From assembly GCF_958304185.1 (NCBI RefSeq), contig NZ_OY284433.1, positions 1,736,001 through 1,800,000 on the forward strand: DNA of 64,000 bases, given 5' to 3'. The translations under genes and the position numbers were made by a program. The DNA is from an uncultured Erythrobacter sp. GTDB taxonomy: Bacteria > Pseudomonadota > Alphaproteobacteria > Sphingomonadales > Sphingomonadaceae. Under the pieces are notes generated by a model. That model saw nothing but the letters and a program-made list of their open reading frames with translations. It did no database searches and had not been told where the DNA came from. The stretch's first letter is position 1; every line of letters starts with the position of its first letter. Below, one piece after another: positions 8,696 to 16,744 of this stretch.

Positions 8696-11127
8696 TTCTT
8701 CTTCTTGTCCGGCTCGGCCCCAGCGGCTTCACCCATCAGATCGCGGCTGACGCGCGACTTCGACGCTTCGTCCTTGAAGGCCTCGATCCGGCTCGGGATG
8801 ATGCGGCGCGGATAGTGGTTGTTTTCCAGATCGGCATCGCCGGTTTCCCAATCGGGATCGACCACCACCTGCACCAGTTCCTTGCCCTTGGGATAGACCA
8901 GCAGCTTGGCGACTTCGCGCGAATTGCGCCGCCAGATTTCCGCCGGGATGTTGAGCTTCTCGGTCGAGCCGTCCTTGAAGGTCAGGCCGAGGATGATCGG
9001 CATGACCAGTCCGCCCTTGTTGGTGAAGTTGAGGACGTAGTAATTCGCATCCTCCTTCACCGCGCGGTCGAACGCGGCGCGTTCCCACGGGAGCAGGCCT
9101 TCGAGGAAATCAGTGTAGCCCTTGCGATCCTTCGGCGTGACGGTGAATTCGTCATTCTTGTCGTAGAAATCGGTCACGCCGGGGTTTTCGAGCACCCAGA
9201 TCGGCAGGCCCTGCTGTTCATTGAGACCGATGCCGACCACCTCAGGCTCCTCGGCACGTTCCGCCCGGCGACGCGGCAGGTCGATGTCGGGGTTCTTGCT
9301 GTCCATCTTGAGGCGGTAGATCGAATCCAGCGTGATATCGACGTGATCGGTGGTGTAGAACCAGCCGCGCCAGAACCAATCGAGATCGGTGCCGCTGGCT
9401 TCCTCGATGGTGCGGAAGAAGTCGGCCGGAGTGGGACGCTTGAACTTCCAGCGGCGGGCATATTCCTTCAGCGCGAAGTCAAAGCGCTCACGCCCGATCA
9501 CCGTGTCGCGCAGCAGGTGATAGGCCGCGGACGGCTTGCCATAGGCATTGGCGCCGAGGTCGGTCACCGAGTCCGACTGCGTCATGATAGGCTGCTGGTT
9601 GTTCGACACCATGTAGCTGACCATGTCGCGCGGCAGGCTGCGGGTCCACGGCATCTTCGGGTCCCACTCATAGCCTGCGACCGAATCGAGGAAGGAATTC
9701 AGCCCTTCATCCATCCACGTCCACTGGCGCTCATCCGAGTTCACCGTCATCGGGAAGTAGATGTGCCCGATTTCGTGGATGACCACGCCGACGAGAAACA
9801 TCTTCTCGGCCAGCGAATAGGTGCGGCTGCCATCCTTGTTCAGGGTGGTGCGCGGGCCGTTGAAGGTGATCATCGGATATTCCATCCCGCCGACCGGCCC
9901 GTTGACGGACTGAGCGGTGGGATAGGGATAATCGAAGCTGAAGCGCGAATAGACCTTCAGGGTGTGCACGACGGCGGCGGTGGAATATTTCTTCCATAGA
10001 TCGCCGCCTTCCTTGGGCCAGAAGCTCATGGCGAGCACGGTCTCGTTCTCCGCGCCGGGCTGCTTCACGCCTTGCGCGTCCCACATGAACTTGCGGCTGG
10101 AGGCCCAGGCGAAGTCGCGCACATTGTTGGCGGCGAACTTCCAGGTCTTGGTGCCCTTGGGGTTGCCGGCTTCGGCAGCGGCGGCTTCCTGCGGGGTGAC
10201 GATGAACATCGGCGCGGCAGCATCCTTGGCCGCTTCCAGCCGCTGGCGCTGGGCTGCGGTGAGCACGGCGTCCGGGTTCTGGATCGTACCGGTGGCGGCA
10301 ATGATGTGGTCCGACGGCACAGTCAGATCGACCTCGTAATCGCCGAATTCGAGCGTGAACTCGCCGCGGCCGAGGAACTCCTTGTTGTGCCAGCCTTCGT
10401 AGTCAGAATAGACCACCATGCGCGGGAACCACTGGGCGAGCAGGAAGATGTCGTTCCCGCCCTTGCGCGGGTCATCGGGGAAATGCTCGTAACCCGAACG
10501 CGCGTTGACGGCGTCTTCCTCGACGATGTTGAACGCCCATTCGATGACATATTCGCTCGTCTCACCCGGCGCGAGCGGGGCGGGCAGATCAATCCGCATG
10601 AGCGTGCCGACGATGGTATGCGGCAGTTCGGCGCCCGCCAGTGATTTCACGGCGCTGATGTCATAGCCATACTGGTTGTCGGCCATTGCCTGCTGGCGGC
10701 GCAGTTCCTCGAAAGACAGCTTGGTCGGCTCGCTGCCGGAACCCAGCGTGACCTTCGGCCCGCGCCGACCGGGGCCGCCGAACGCATCGGTCAGCTCGGC
10801 CATCGAATCGGTTTTGAAGATGTTCTGATCAAGCTGCATCCACAGCCACGGCAGGCTGTCAGGCGAATTGTTGGTGTAGCGCACCGTGGCGCGCGCAGTG
10901 ATCCGGCGCTTGGTCTCTTCGAGGGTTGCCGTGATCTTGTAATCGACCTTCTGCTGCCAGTATTCATGCCCCGGCGCGCCGCTGGCGTTGCGGTAGGTGT
11001 TGGCGTCAGGCAGCACCTCGTCCAGCTGGCGGAACTTGTCCTCGAAATTGCCCTTGGTCTGCTGCACGCCCTGAGCGGCGGCAGGGGCGGCGAACAGCAA
11101 GGCGGCAACAAACAGCACGAAACGCAA
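8692..11127 (-). CDS. M1-family metallopeptidase, secreted
   Basis: Zinc aminopeptidase-like protein of about 811 residues. The exopeptidase motif GGMEYP lies near residue 414, and the zinc site HEIGH near 449 is followed after exactly 18 residues by the third ligand Glu in WMDEGLNSF, the canonical M1 arrangement. I place the start at TTG 11127, giving the signal peptide [18 protein letters not shown] preceded by GGAGAG at good distance. The frame also continues upstream to an ATG at 11226, but that extension has no signal-peptide logic and would run into the divergent gene's leader. It is probably periplasmic or outer-membrane associated and digests peptides. Coupled to the DUF6702 gene downstream. 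Confidence 0.85.
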   Translation of the reverse strand: MRFVLFVAALLFAAPAAAQGVQQTKGNFEDKFRQLDEVLPDANTYRNASGAPGHEYWQQKVDYKITATLEETKRRITARATVRYTNNSPDSLPWLWMQLDQNIFKTDSMAELTDAFGGPGRRGPKVTLGSGSEPTKLSFEELRRQQAMADNQYGYDISAVKSLAGAELPHTIVGTLMRIDLPAPLAPGETSEYVIEWAFNIVEEDAVNARSGYEHFPDDPRKGGNDIFLLAQWFPRMVVYSDYEGWHNKEFLGRGEFTLEFGDYEVDLTVPSDHIIAATGTIQNPDAVLTAAQRQRLEAAKDAAAPMFIVTPQEAAAAEAGNPKGTKTWKFAANNVRDFAWASSRKFMWDAQGVKQPGAENETVLAMSFWPKEGGDLWKKYSTAAVVHTLKVYSRFSFDYPYPTAQSVNGPVGGMEYPMITFNGPRTTLNKDGSRTYSLAEKMFLVGVVIHEIGHIYFPMTVNSDERQWTWMDEGLNSFLDSVAGYEWDPKMPWTRSLPRDMVSYMVSNNQQPIMTQSDSVTDLGANAYGKPSAAYHLLRDTVIGRERFDFALKEYARRWKFKRPTPADFFRTIEEASGTDLDWFWRGWFYTTDHVDITLDSIYRLKMDSKNPDIDLPRRRAERAEEPEVVGIGLNEQQGLPIWVLENPGVTDFYDKNDEFTVTPKDRKGYTDFLEGLLPWERAAFDRAVKEDANYYVLNFTNKGGLVMPIILGLTFKDGSTEKLNIPAEIWRRNSREVAKLLVYPKGKELVQVVVDPDWETGDADLENNHYPRRIIPSRIEAFKDEASKSRVSRDLMGEAAGAEPDKKKK

Positions 11128-11262
11128 GGGCGCTCTCCGGGATAGTGGCAGGGGCGTTTGAGAGCGCAAAAGCGGCGGGCGCGCAAGCGGGTATCCTGCC
11201 CCATGCGGCAATTTTGTTTCAGGCATGGCATCCGGAACACTTGTCGATTATCGCGTCTCGCC

Positions 11263-11448
11263 ATGACCCAGCCACAGTGGCACGCCCTGCACGAAGCCGC
11301 CTGCGCGCGCGGCGAGGCGACCTATCGCGATCCCGATACCGGCTACACCGTGTTCACCCGCGTGGCCCATCTGGCGCGCGGCAAGTGTTGCGGATCGGCG
11401 TGCCGGCATTGCCCTTACGACCACGAAGCCGTACCGACGCGCCGCTGA
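11263..11448 (+). CDS. DUF5522 small Cys-rich protein
   Basis: 61 residues starting at ATG 11263. The C-terminal half reads [24 protein letters not shown], which matches the DUF5522 family: a short conserved motif with four cysteines that could bind a metal or an iron-sulfur cluster. It sits 20 bases upstream of the formaldehyde dehydrogenase gene in the same orientation, probably in one transcript, and divergent from the M1 peptidase. A longer frame to 11158 exists but the extension has no family similarity. Function unknown. Confidence 0.7.
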   Translation: MTQPQWHALHEAACARGEATYRDPDTGYTVFTRVAHLARGKCCGSACRHCPYDHEAVPTRR

Positions 11449-11468
11449 CCAACCGGAGAATCCGCCCC

Positions 11469-12581
11469 ATGAAGACCCGCGCCGCCGTTGCCTTTGAAGC
11501 GAAAAAGCCGCTCGAAATCGTCGAACTCGACCTTGAGGGGCCGAAGGCAGGCGAAGTGCTGGTCGAGATCATGGCGACCGGCATTTGCCACACCGATGCC
11601 TATACGCTCGACGGCTTCGACAGTGAGGGCATCTTCCCCTCCGTGCTCGGCCACGAAGGCGCAGGGATCGTGCGCGAGGTTGGCCCCGGCGTCACCAGCG
11701 TGAAGCCCGGCGATCACGTTATCCCGCTCTACACGCCGGAATGCCGCCAGTGTAAGTCGTGCCTTTCGGGCAAGACCAACCTCTGCACCGCGATCCGCGC
11801 CACGCAGGGCAAGGGGCTGATGCCCGATGGCACTACCCGCTTCAGCTACAAAGGTCAGCCGATCTTCCACTACATGGGCTGCTCGACCTTCTCGAACTTC
11901 ACCGTTCTGCCCGAAATCGCGGTTGCCAAAATCCGCGAGGACGCGCCGTTCCAGAGCGCCTGCTATATCGGCTGCGGGGTGACCACCGGGGTCGGCGCTG
12001 TCACCAACACCGCCAAGGTTCAGGTGGGCGATAATGTCGTGGTGTTCGGCCTCGGCGGGATCGGCCTCAACGTCATTCAGGGCGCGCGGCTGGCGGGGGC
12101 GAACCTCATCATCGGGGTCGATATCAACCCTTCGCGCGAGAATTGGGGTCGCCAGTTTGGCATGACCCACTTCCTCAATTCCAAGGGACTGAGCCGCGAG
12201 GAGGTGGTCGCCAAGATTGTCGAGATGACCGATGGCGGCGCGGATTACACCTTCGATGCCACCGGCAACACCGAAGTGATGCGCACCGCCTTGGAAGCCT
12301 GCCACCGCGGCTGGGGCACCTCGATCATCATCGGGGTCGCCGAAGCGGGCAAGGAAATCGCCACCCGCCCGTTCCAGCTCGTCACCGGGCGCAATTGGCG
12401 CGGCACCGCGTTCGGCGGAGCCAAGGGCCGCACCGATGTGCCCAAGATCGTCGACATGTACATGACTGGCAAGATCCAGATCGACCCGATGATCACGCAC
12501 GTGATGGGTCTGGAGGAGATCAACACAGCCTTCGACCTGATGCACGAAGGCAAGTCGATCCGCTCGGTGGTGGTGTTCTGA
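11469..12581 (+). CDS. frmA: S-(hydroxymethyl)glutathione dehydrogenase / class III alcohol dehydrogenase
   Basis: Zinc medium-chain dehydrogenase of 370 residues, the usual length for class III ADH. It oxidises S-hydroxymethylglutathione (formaldehyde plus glutathione) with NAD and can reduce S-nitrosoglutathione. Visible hallmarks: catalytic zinc site GICHTD and GHEGAGIV, the structural zinc cysteines in [25 protein letters not shown], and the Rossmann motif [13 protein letters not shown] followed by the NAD-selecting Asp in [26 protein letters not shown] is typical of the FrmA/AdhC subgroup. The start ATG 11469 follows CGGAG. The stop overlaps the ATG of the cupin gene. No S-formylglutathione hydrolase gene is adjacent, although that would be the usual partner. 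Confidence 0.93.
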   Translation: MKTRAAVAFEAKKPLEIVELDLEGPKAGEVLVEIMATGICHTDAYTLDGFDSEGIFPSVLGHEGAGIVREVGPGVTSVKPGDHVIPLYTPECRQCKSCLSGKTNLCTAIRATQGKGLMPDGTTRFSYKGQPIFHYMGCSTFSNFTVLPEIAVAKIREDAPFQSACYIGCGVTTGVGAVTNTAKVQVGDNVVVFGLGGIGLNVIQGARLAGANLIIGVDINPSRENWGRQFGMTHFLNSKGLSREEVVAKIVEMTDGGADYTFDATGNTEVMRTALEACHRGWGTSIIIGVAEAGKEIATRPFQLVTGRNWRGTAFGGAKGRTDVPKIVDMYMTGKIQIDPMITHVMGLEEINTAFDLMHEGKSIRSVVVF

Positions 12582-12949
12582 TGGCGGCGGCAAGCCCAAC
12601 GAAGGTCAGCCTCGCTGACAAATTCACCCTGTTTGCCGATCACTGGTCGCCGCGCGTCGCTGGGCGCTACAACGGGAATGAAGTTCGCCTCGTCAAGGCG
12701 TCGGGCGATTTCCGCTGGCACAGCCACCCGGACACGGACGAGTTGTTTCTGGTCATTGCAGGCCGCCTCCACATGGAGTTCCGCGACCGGACCGAAGTGA
12801 TCGAAGCAGGCGAGATGATAATCGTTCCGCGCGGGGTGGAGCATTTCCCTCGCGTGCCTGAAGGCGAGGTCAAGCTGCTGCTGATCGACCCGGCCGATAC
12901 CCCCAATACGGGGGATGTCGAGACAGCCTTCAAGGCGGTCGATATCTGA
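12581..12949 (+). CDS. Cupin-domain protein
   Basis: 122 residues beginning at the ATG that overlaps the stop of the formaldehyde dehydrogenase gene (TGATG), so probably co-translated. A single cupin barrel is visible: motif 1 RWHSHPDTDELFLVIAGRL (two His and Glu as metal ligands) and motif 2 AGEMIIVPRGVEHFPRV with a His ligand. It belongs to the small single-domain cupins of unknown substrate. Its position suggests a role in aldehyde detoxification or handling of the product, but this is only inferred. A longer frame starting upstream lies inside the dehydrogenase gene and is rejected. Confidence 0.85.
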   Translation: MAAASPTKVSLADKFTLFADHWSPRVAGRYNGNEVRLVKASGDFRWHSHPDTDELFLVIAGRLHMEFRDRTEVIEAGEMIIVPRGVEHFPRVPEGEVKLLLIDPADTPNTGDVETAFKAVDI

Positions 12950-12951
12950 GG

Positions 12952-13458
12952 TCAGTCCCCCAATTCTCCGAACCGCCCGCCAAAGAACAGCAGCGGGCGG
13001 GCATTGCCGGTGGTAGCCTGGGCCATCCCGGTCACCGCGCCAAGGATCAGCGTATGGTCACCCGCCGCGTGCACCGCAAACCGGCGGCAGGCGATGTGCG
13101 CGAGCGCGCCGCCGATCACCGGCAGCCCGCTTGGCCCCAGCTCGAAATCCGCGGGATCGAGCGCACTGTCACCGCGCGCGGCATAGCGCCGGGCGAGCGC
13201 CTGTTGGTTATCGGCCAGAATGCTGAATGCAAACGCCTCAGACCCCGCATAGGCATCATACAGGCTCGCCGAATTCTGCAAGCTCCAGCTCACCAGCATC
13301 GGATCGAGCGAGATCGACACCAGCGAATTGATCGTCATCGCCGACACGCCGCCCCCCGGCGGCACCAGCGAGATCACCGCCACCCCGGTCGCAAATTGCC
13401 CCATCAGCTGGCGGAACGCGCGCGTCTCGGCAGAGAGATCCGGAGCAGAAGCAGGCAC
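12952..13458 (-). CDS. Flavin reductase domain protein
   Basis: About 168 residues from GTG 13458, chosen because GGAG lies 6 bases upstream and the family domain starts soon after. Signature of the flavin-reductase-like FMN-binding family: FRQLMGQFATGVAVISL, AMTINSLVSISLDPMLVSW and FAFSILADNQQALARRYA. Such proteins reduce FMN or FAD with NAD(P)H and deliver it to partner monooxygenases. It faces the cupin gene tail to tail with only 2 bases between stops. No oxygenase partner is adjacent, so the physiological partner is unknown. The longer frame upstream adds an unrelated N-terminus. Confidence 0.8.
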   Translation of the reverse strand: MPASAPDLSAETRAFRQLMGQFATGVAVISLVPPGGGVSAMTINSLVSISLDPMLVSWSLQNSASLYDAYAGSEAFAFSILADNQQALARRYAARGDSALDPADFELGPSGLPVIGGALAHIACRRFAVHAAGDHTLILGAVTGMAQATTGNARPLLFFGGRFGELGD

Positions 13459-13675
13459 GAAGGTCTCCGGCAATGAGCGGGAATGGGGCAGGGGAATGGG
13501 GCGCGTCCGGGGCCATCGGCACACAGCCCCACTGTGTCAATCAATGCCGCCGCCCACGGTTCCAGCCGCATCAGGAGAAAGCGCCCCATCGTCAGACCTG
13601 TGGTTAACCGCGTGGTTACGCCCACCCGCTATGGCAAGGTTTGCGCTTCGCCCACACGGGCCATGCAGGTGAGGA

Positions 13676-13861
13676 ATGTACGAGAGCAGGATTGCATCGG
13701 GCCGCCTGACGGTCGCAGCGGTGGAGGGTTACGAAATGGCCGATCTGCTGTTCGTGCGTAGCCGTTCGGCCGCGCGGATGCTGGCGCAGGCTTGGGGCGA
13801 GGAATTGGTGCCCACCCCCGCCACCGCCGCGATCCTGCCGTGCAGGACCATTGATGGCTGA
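13676..13861 (+). CDS. Hypothetical small protein upstream of the flippase
   Basis: 61 codons from ATG 13676, overlapping the start of the flippase gene by 8 bases. The product contains VEGYEMADLLFVRSRSAARML and shows no family motif. A shorter product could start at ATG 13736. Overlap with the downstream start would permit translational coupling, which is the main argument that it is real. It could equally be a chance open frame in GC-rich DNA. Confidence 0.3.
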   Translation: MYESRIASGRLTVAAVEGYEMADLLFVRSRSAARMLAQAWGEELVPTPATAAILPCRTIDG

Positions 13862-15347
13862 GGCTGACCCCATCTCCAAACCCTCGCTCGCCGCGCAGGT
13901 TCGCACGGCGGTGATCTGGCGCTCGGGCAGTCAGGTGCTGACCCAGATCGTGTCCTGGGCCTCGACCCTGATCGTGATCCGCCTGCTCGCGCCGCAGGAT
14001 TATGGCCTGTTTGCGATGGCGCAGGTGATGCTGACGCTGCTCAGCACCATGAACGGCTGGGGCCTGGCGAGTGCACTGATCCGCGAGGAGGAGGTGACCG
14101 AAGAACGCCTGCGCCAGACGCTGGGGATGCTGATCCTGCTTAATGGCGGGCTGGCGCTGACTCAGTTCCTGGCCGCACCGCTGGTAGCCATGTGGTTCGA
14201 ACAGCCGATGGTGACAGACCTGCTGCGGGTGCAATCGCTGCTCTATCTCGCGGTGCCATTCTGCGCGCTGCCGCACGCGATGCTGAGCCGCAAAATGGAC
14301 TTCCGCCGCCCGGCACAGGTGCGGCTGGCGGCGGCGATGGCGGGTGCGGTGACCGCTTTGACCGGCGCTCTCTCAGGCTGGGGCGTGTGGACGCTGGTGG
14401 CCGCGCCGATGATCATGCTGCTGACCGAAGCGGTCGGCATGACCTGGGCCGCACGCGCGCCAATCCGCCCAATTTTCCGCTTTGCCGGGGCAGGCCATAT
14501 CGCGGGCTTCGGCGGGGTGATGACCGCAACGCAGCTGTTCTGGTTCGTGCAGAGTCAGGCCGATGTGATGATCGCCGGGCGCGTGCTGGATGCGCACAGT
14601 CTGGGCGTTTACACCACCGGCCTGTTCCTCGCCCAATTGCTCGCGGCCAAGTTCGTACCGCCGATCAACGAGGTCGCCTATGCCGCCTATTCGCGCCAGC
14701 AGGGTGAGGGGCTGAGCGATTGGGGTTCGTCCGCGCTGCTCGCCACGATCCGGCTGGTGATGATGGTGGGCCTGCCCGCCTATGCCGGGATCGCTGTGGT
14801 CGCGCCGGTGCTGGTGCCCGTCTTGCTCGGGGAAAAGTGGATTCAGATCGTCCCGCTGCTGCCGATTCTGGCGGGCGCGATGGCGATGCTGACGCTGCAA
14901 ATCCTGTTCTCGCCCGCGACCAATGCGCGCGGCTTTCCGGGGATCGCGCTCAAAGTGACGATGCTGGGCGCGGTGGTGATGCCGCTGGCGTTCCTGACCG
15001 GTTCCAACTGGGGCATCACCGGCTTTGCCTGGGGCTGGGTCGGGGGCATGGCGGTGCTGACCGGGGCGACGATCCTGCTGTCGCGTCCCGTGCTGGGCTT
15101 CAGCTATGCCGGGCTGGCGAGCGCGATTGCACCCCCGGCGGCTGCGGCGCTGGTGATGGCGGCGGGCGTGGGGCTGATGCTGCGGGCCTTGCCCGAGGTG
15201 CCGGACATCGCCGCGCTGGCGAGCGCTGTGCTGCTCGGCGTCGGTCTGTACCTCGGCGCGCTGCACCTGATCGCGCCGGACCGGCTGGCCGAAGCGCTGC
15301 ATTTCCTGCGCAATCGGGGCGAGGCGGAACCCGCTCCAGCCGAATGA
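13854..15347 (+). CDS. Oligosaccharide flippase family protein (Wzx-like)
   Basis: 497 residues with about 12-14 hydrophobic segments throughout. The N-terminus AAQVRTAVIWRSGSQVLTQIVSW and LLAPQDYGLFAMAQVML are characteristic of the polysaccharide-biosynthesis/MATE-like flippase superfamily (Wzx, lipopolysaccharide biosynthesis proteins). These carry undecaprenyl-linked glycans across the inner membrane. ATG 13854 is preferred to an in-frame TTG three bases upstream. It stands apart from the glycan island at 31-48 kb, which uses an ABC exporter, so it probably serves a different polysaccharide. No glycosyltransferase neighbours are present. The C-terminal tail is acidic and cytoplasmic. Confidence 0.85.
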   Translation: MAEADPISKPSLAAQVRTAVIWRSGSQVLTQIVSWASTLIVIRLLAPQDYGLFAMAQVMLTLLSTMNGWGLASALIREEEVTEERLRQTLGMLILLNGGLALTQFLAAPLVAMWFEQPMVTDLLRVQSLLYLAVPFCALPHAMLSRKMDFRRPAQVRLAAAMAGAVTALTGALSGWGVWTLVAAPMIMLLTEAVGMTWAARAPIRPIFRFAGAGHIAGFGGVMTATQLFWFVQSQADVMIAGRVLDAHSLGVYTTGLFLAQLLAAKFVPPINEVAYAAYSRQQGEGLSDWGSSALLATIRLVMMVGLPAYAGIAVVAPVLVPVLLGEKWIQIVPLLPILAGAMAMLTLQILFSPATNARGFPGIALKVTMLGAVVMPLAFLTGSNWGITGFAWGWVGGMAVLTGATILLSRPVLGFSYAGLASAIAPPAAAALVMAAGVGLMLRALPEVPDIAALASAVLLGVGLYLGALHLIAPDRLAEALHFLRNRGEAEPAPAE

Positions 15348-15402
15348 CCCCTAGCAAAGCTGTGCGATTGACTCAGACGCAGTGATCCGGTTGGGCAGTG
15401 GG

Positions 15403-16275
15403 ATGAGCACCACCCGCCCCGCCCCCGTCATCCGCCTCTACCCCACCGGCGGCATTGAACTTGCCGTGCACGAATGGGCCTATGACGGCGACGGCAAGCC
15501 GCTGGTCTTCGCCCATGCGACCGGGTTTCACGGCCGGGTGTTCGACGCGATTGTCGAGGCATTCCCCAGCCACCCCGCCTACGCCATCGACCTGCGCGGA
15601 CATGGCCAATCGCGCGCCGGGCCGATTGACGATTGGCGGGTCGTCTCCAGCGATGTTGCTGATTTCCTTGCCCAAGCTGGCATCACTGGCGCCGTCGGCA
15701 TCGGCCATTCGATGGGCGCGCACACCCTGCTGCAAGTCGCCGCTGATGCGCCGGAGCGGTTCAGCCGGCTCGTCCTGTTCGATCCGGTGATCCTCGCGCC
15801 CGAGTTCTACGCCCCCGGCCAGCCGCTCTACACCGCCGACAACCCCCACCCCGCGATCCGCCGCAAGCGCGATTTCGCCAGCGCCGAAGCGATGATCGAA
15901 CGCTTCCAGACCCGCGATCCGTACAACCTGTTCGACCCGCGCGTTTTCGCCGATTACTGCCGCTACGGCCTGACCCAAGCCGCGTCCGGAGAGGGTCTGG
16001 AACTGGCCTGCGCCCCCGAAGTCGAAGCCAGCGTCTATGCCTCGAGCCGCAGCAACGGCGCCATTGTGGAGACGGCCCGCAAGGTCGATATTCCGGTGCT
16101 GGTGGTGCGCGCGCAGATGACTAATCTCAACGATTTCAAGAGCTCGCCGACCTGGCCCGAACTGGCGGAGGTGCTGCCGCAGGGGACTGACCTCTACCGG
16201 CCGGATATGACCCATTTCCACCCGTTTCAGGACCCGGCAGATGCCGCGCGGATCATCGCGGAATGGATCGACTGA
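15403..16275 (+). CDS. Alpha/beta hydrolase
   Basis: About 290 residues of the alpha/beta-hydrolase fold. The oxyanion region is PLVFAHATGFHGRVFD, and the strand before the nucleophile reads AVGIGHSMGAHTLLQ, so Ser of GHSMG is the nucleophile. A likely acid is in VLVVRAQMTNLND and the catalytic His in DMTHFHPFQDP. IDLRGHGQSRAG is a second family hallmark. An in-frame GTG at 15382 would add seven residues; neither start has a strong Shine-Dalgarno, and I chose the ATG. The substrate cannot be told from sequence. It lies downstream of the flippase but probably is not functionally linked to it. Confidence 0.8.
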   Translation: MSTTRPAPVIRLYPTGGIELAVHEWAYDGDGKPLVFAHATGFHGRVFDAIVEAFPSHPAYAIDLRGHGQSRAGPIDDWRVVSSDVADFLAQAGITGAVGIGHSMGAHTLLQVAADAPERFSRLVLFDPVILAPEFYAPGQPLYTADNPHPAIRRKRDFASAEAMIERFQTRDPYNLFDPRVFADYCRYGLTQAASGEGLELACAPEVEASVYASSRSNGAIVETARKVDIPVLVVRAQMTNLNDFKSSPTWPELAEVLPQGTDLYRPDMTHFHPFQDPADAARIIAEWID

Positions 16276-16318
16276 GCGCGATGTTCGCCAAATGTTTCAC
16301 GTGAAACATCGCCGCAGC

Positions 16319-16522
16319 CTAGCCCGCCGCTTCAAGTATATCTCTGATATCGCTTTGAATTTCCGCAATACTCCGCGCATCCGCCTGTAGGCAATTGGCC
16401 CCGATCTGGCTCGCCAACCCGCTATAGAACGCTATGAGGCTCGCCCCCAGCGGATGGCCCGGCGCCACCGATTGGGCGAGCCACAACAGGATCGTCTGCG
16501 CCCGGCTCAGCGCGTCGCGATA
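16319..16522 (-). pseudogene. Truncated FliS-like flagellar chaperone tail (tentative)
   Basis: On the minus strand the last about 67 residues of an open frame read YRDALSRAQTILLWLAQ, then HPLGASLIAFYSGLASQ and a helical, polar end. The pattern of two or three amphipathic helices with 'L..FY..L..Q...N' recalls the C-terminal half of FliS-type export chaperones. The N-terminal helices that should bind flagellin are not present upstream; that DNA instead belongs to a sigma-factor fragment on the other strand. The identification is tentative; truncation is clear only if the family is right. Confidence 0.35.
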
Positions 16523-16555
16523 ACCCCGCGAATACCTCGGTATAACCTCGCTACA

Positions 16556-16744
16556 AGCGGGCAAGAGCTGCTCACAGCGATGATCCAGCTGCCCGACCGG
16601 CTGAAGCTGGTGTTGCAACTGTTCTTCGTCGAGGAATTGAACCTGACCGAAATCGCCGCCGTGCTCGAAGTCAGCGTCCCGCGCGTCCACCAGCTGCGCG
16701 CCAAGGCGCTGAAAGACCTGCGCGCGCTGCTCGACCAACCTTAG
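16556..16744 (+). pseudogene. Truncated sigma factor, region 4 only (FliA-like)
   Basis: The frame encodes LTAMIQLPDRLKLVLQLFF, then VEELNLTEIAAVLEVSVPRV and HQLRAKALKDLRALL. This is an intact sigma-70 region 4 helix-turn-helix of the flagellar (sigma-28, FliA) kind. Regions 2 and 3, needed to bind core polymerase and the -10 element, are absent: the sequence before about base 16556 is unrelated. The fragment ends tail to tail with the DUF3857 gene, overlapping its stop by 4 bases. It could conceivably be expressed as a small DNA-binding protein, but a decayed fliA is simpler. Confidence 0.55.

Noticed and set aside
12143-12580. An N-terminal extension of the cupin protein
   Set aside because: It is the out-of-frame reading of the formaldehyde dehydrogenase gene, and the cupin domain begins after ATG 12581.
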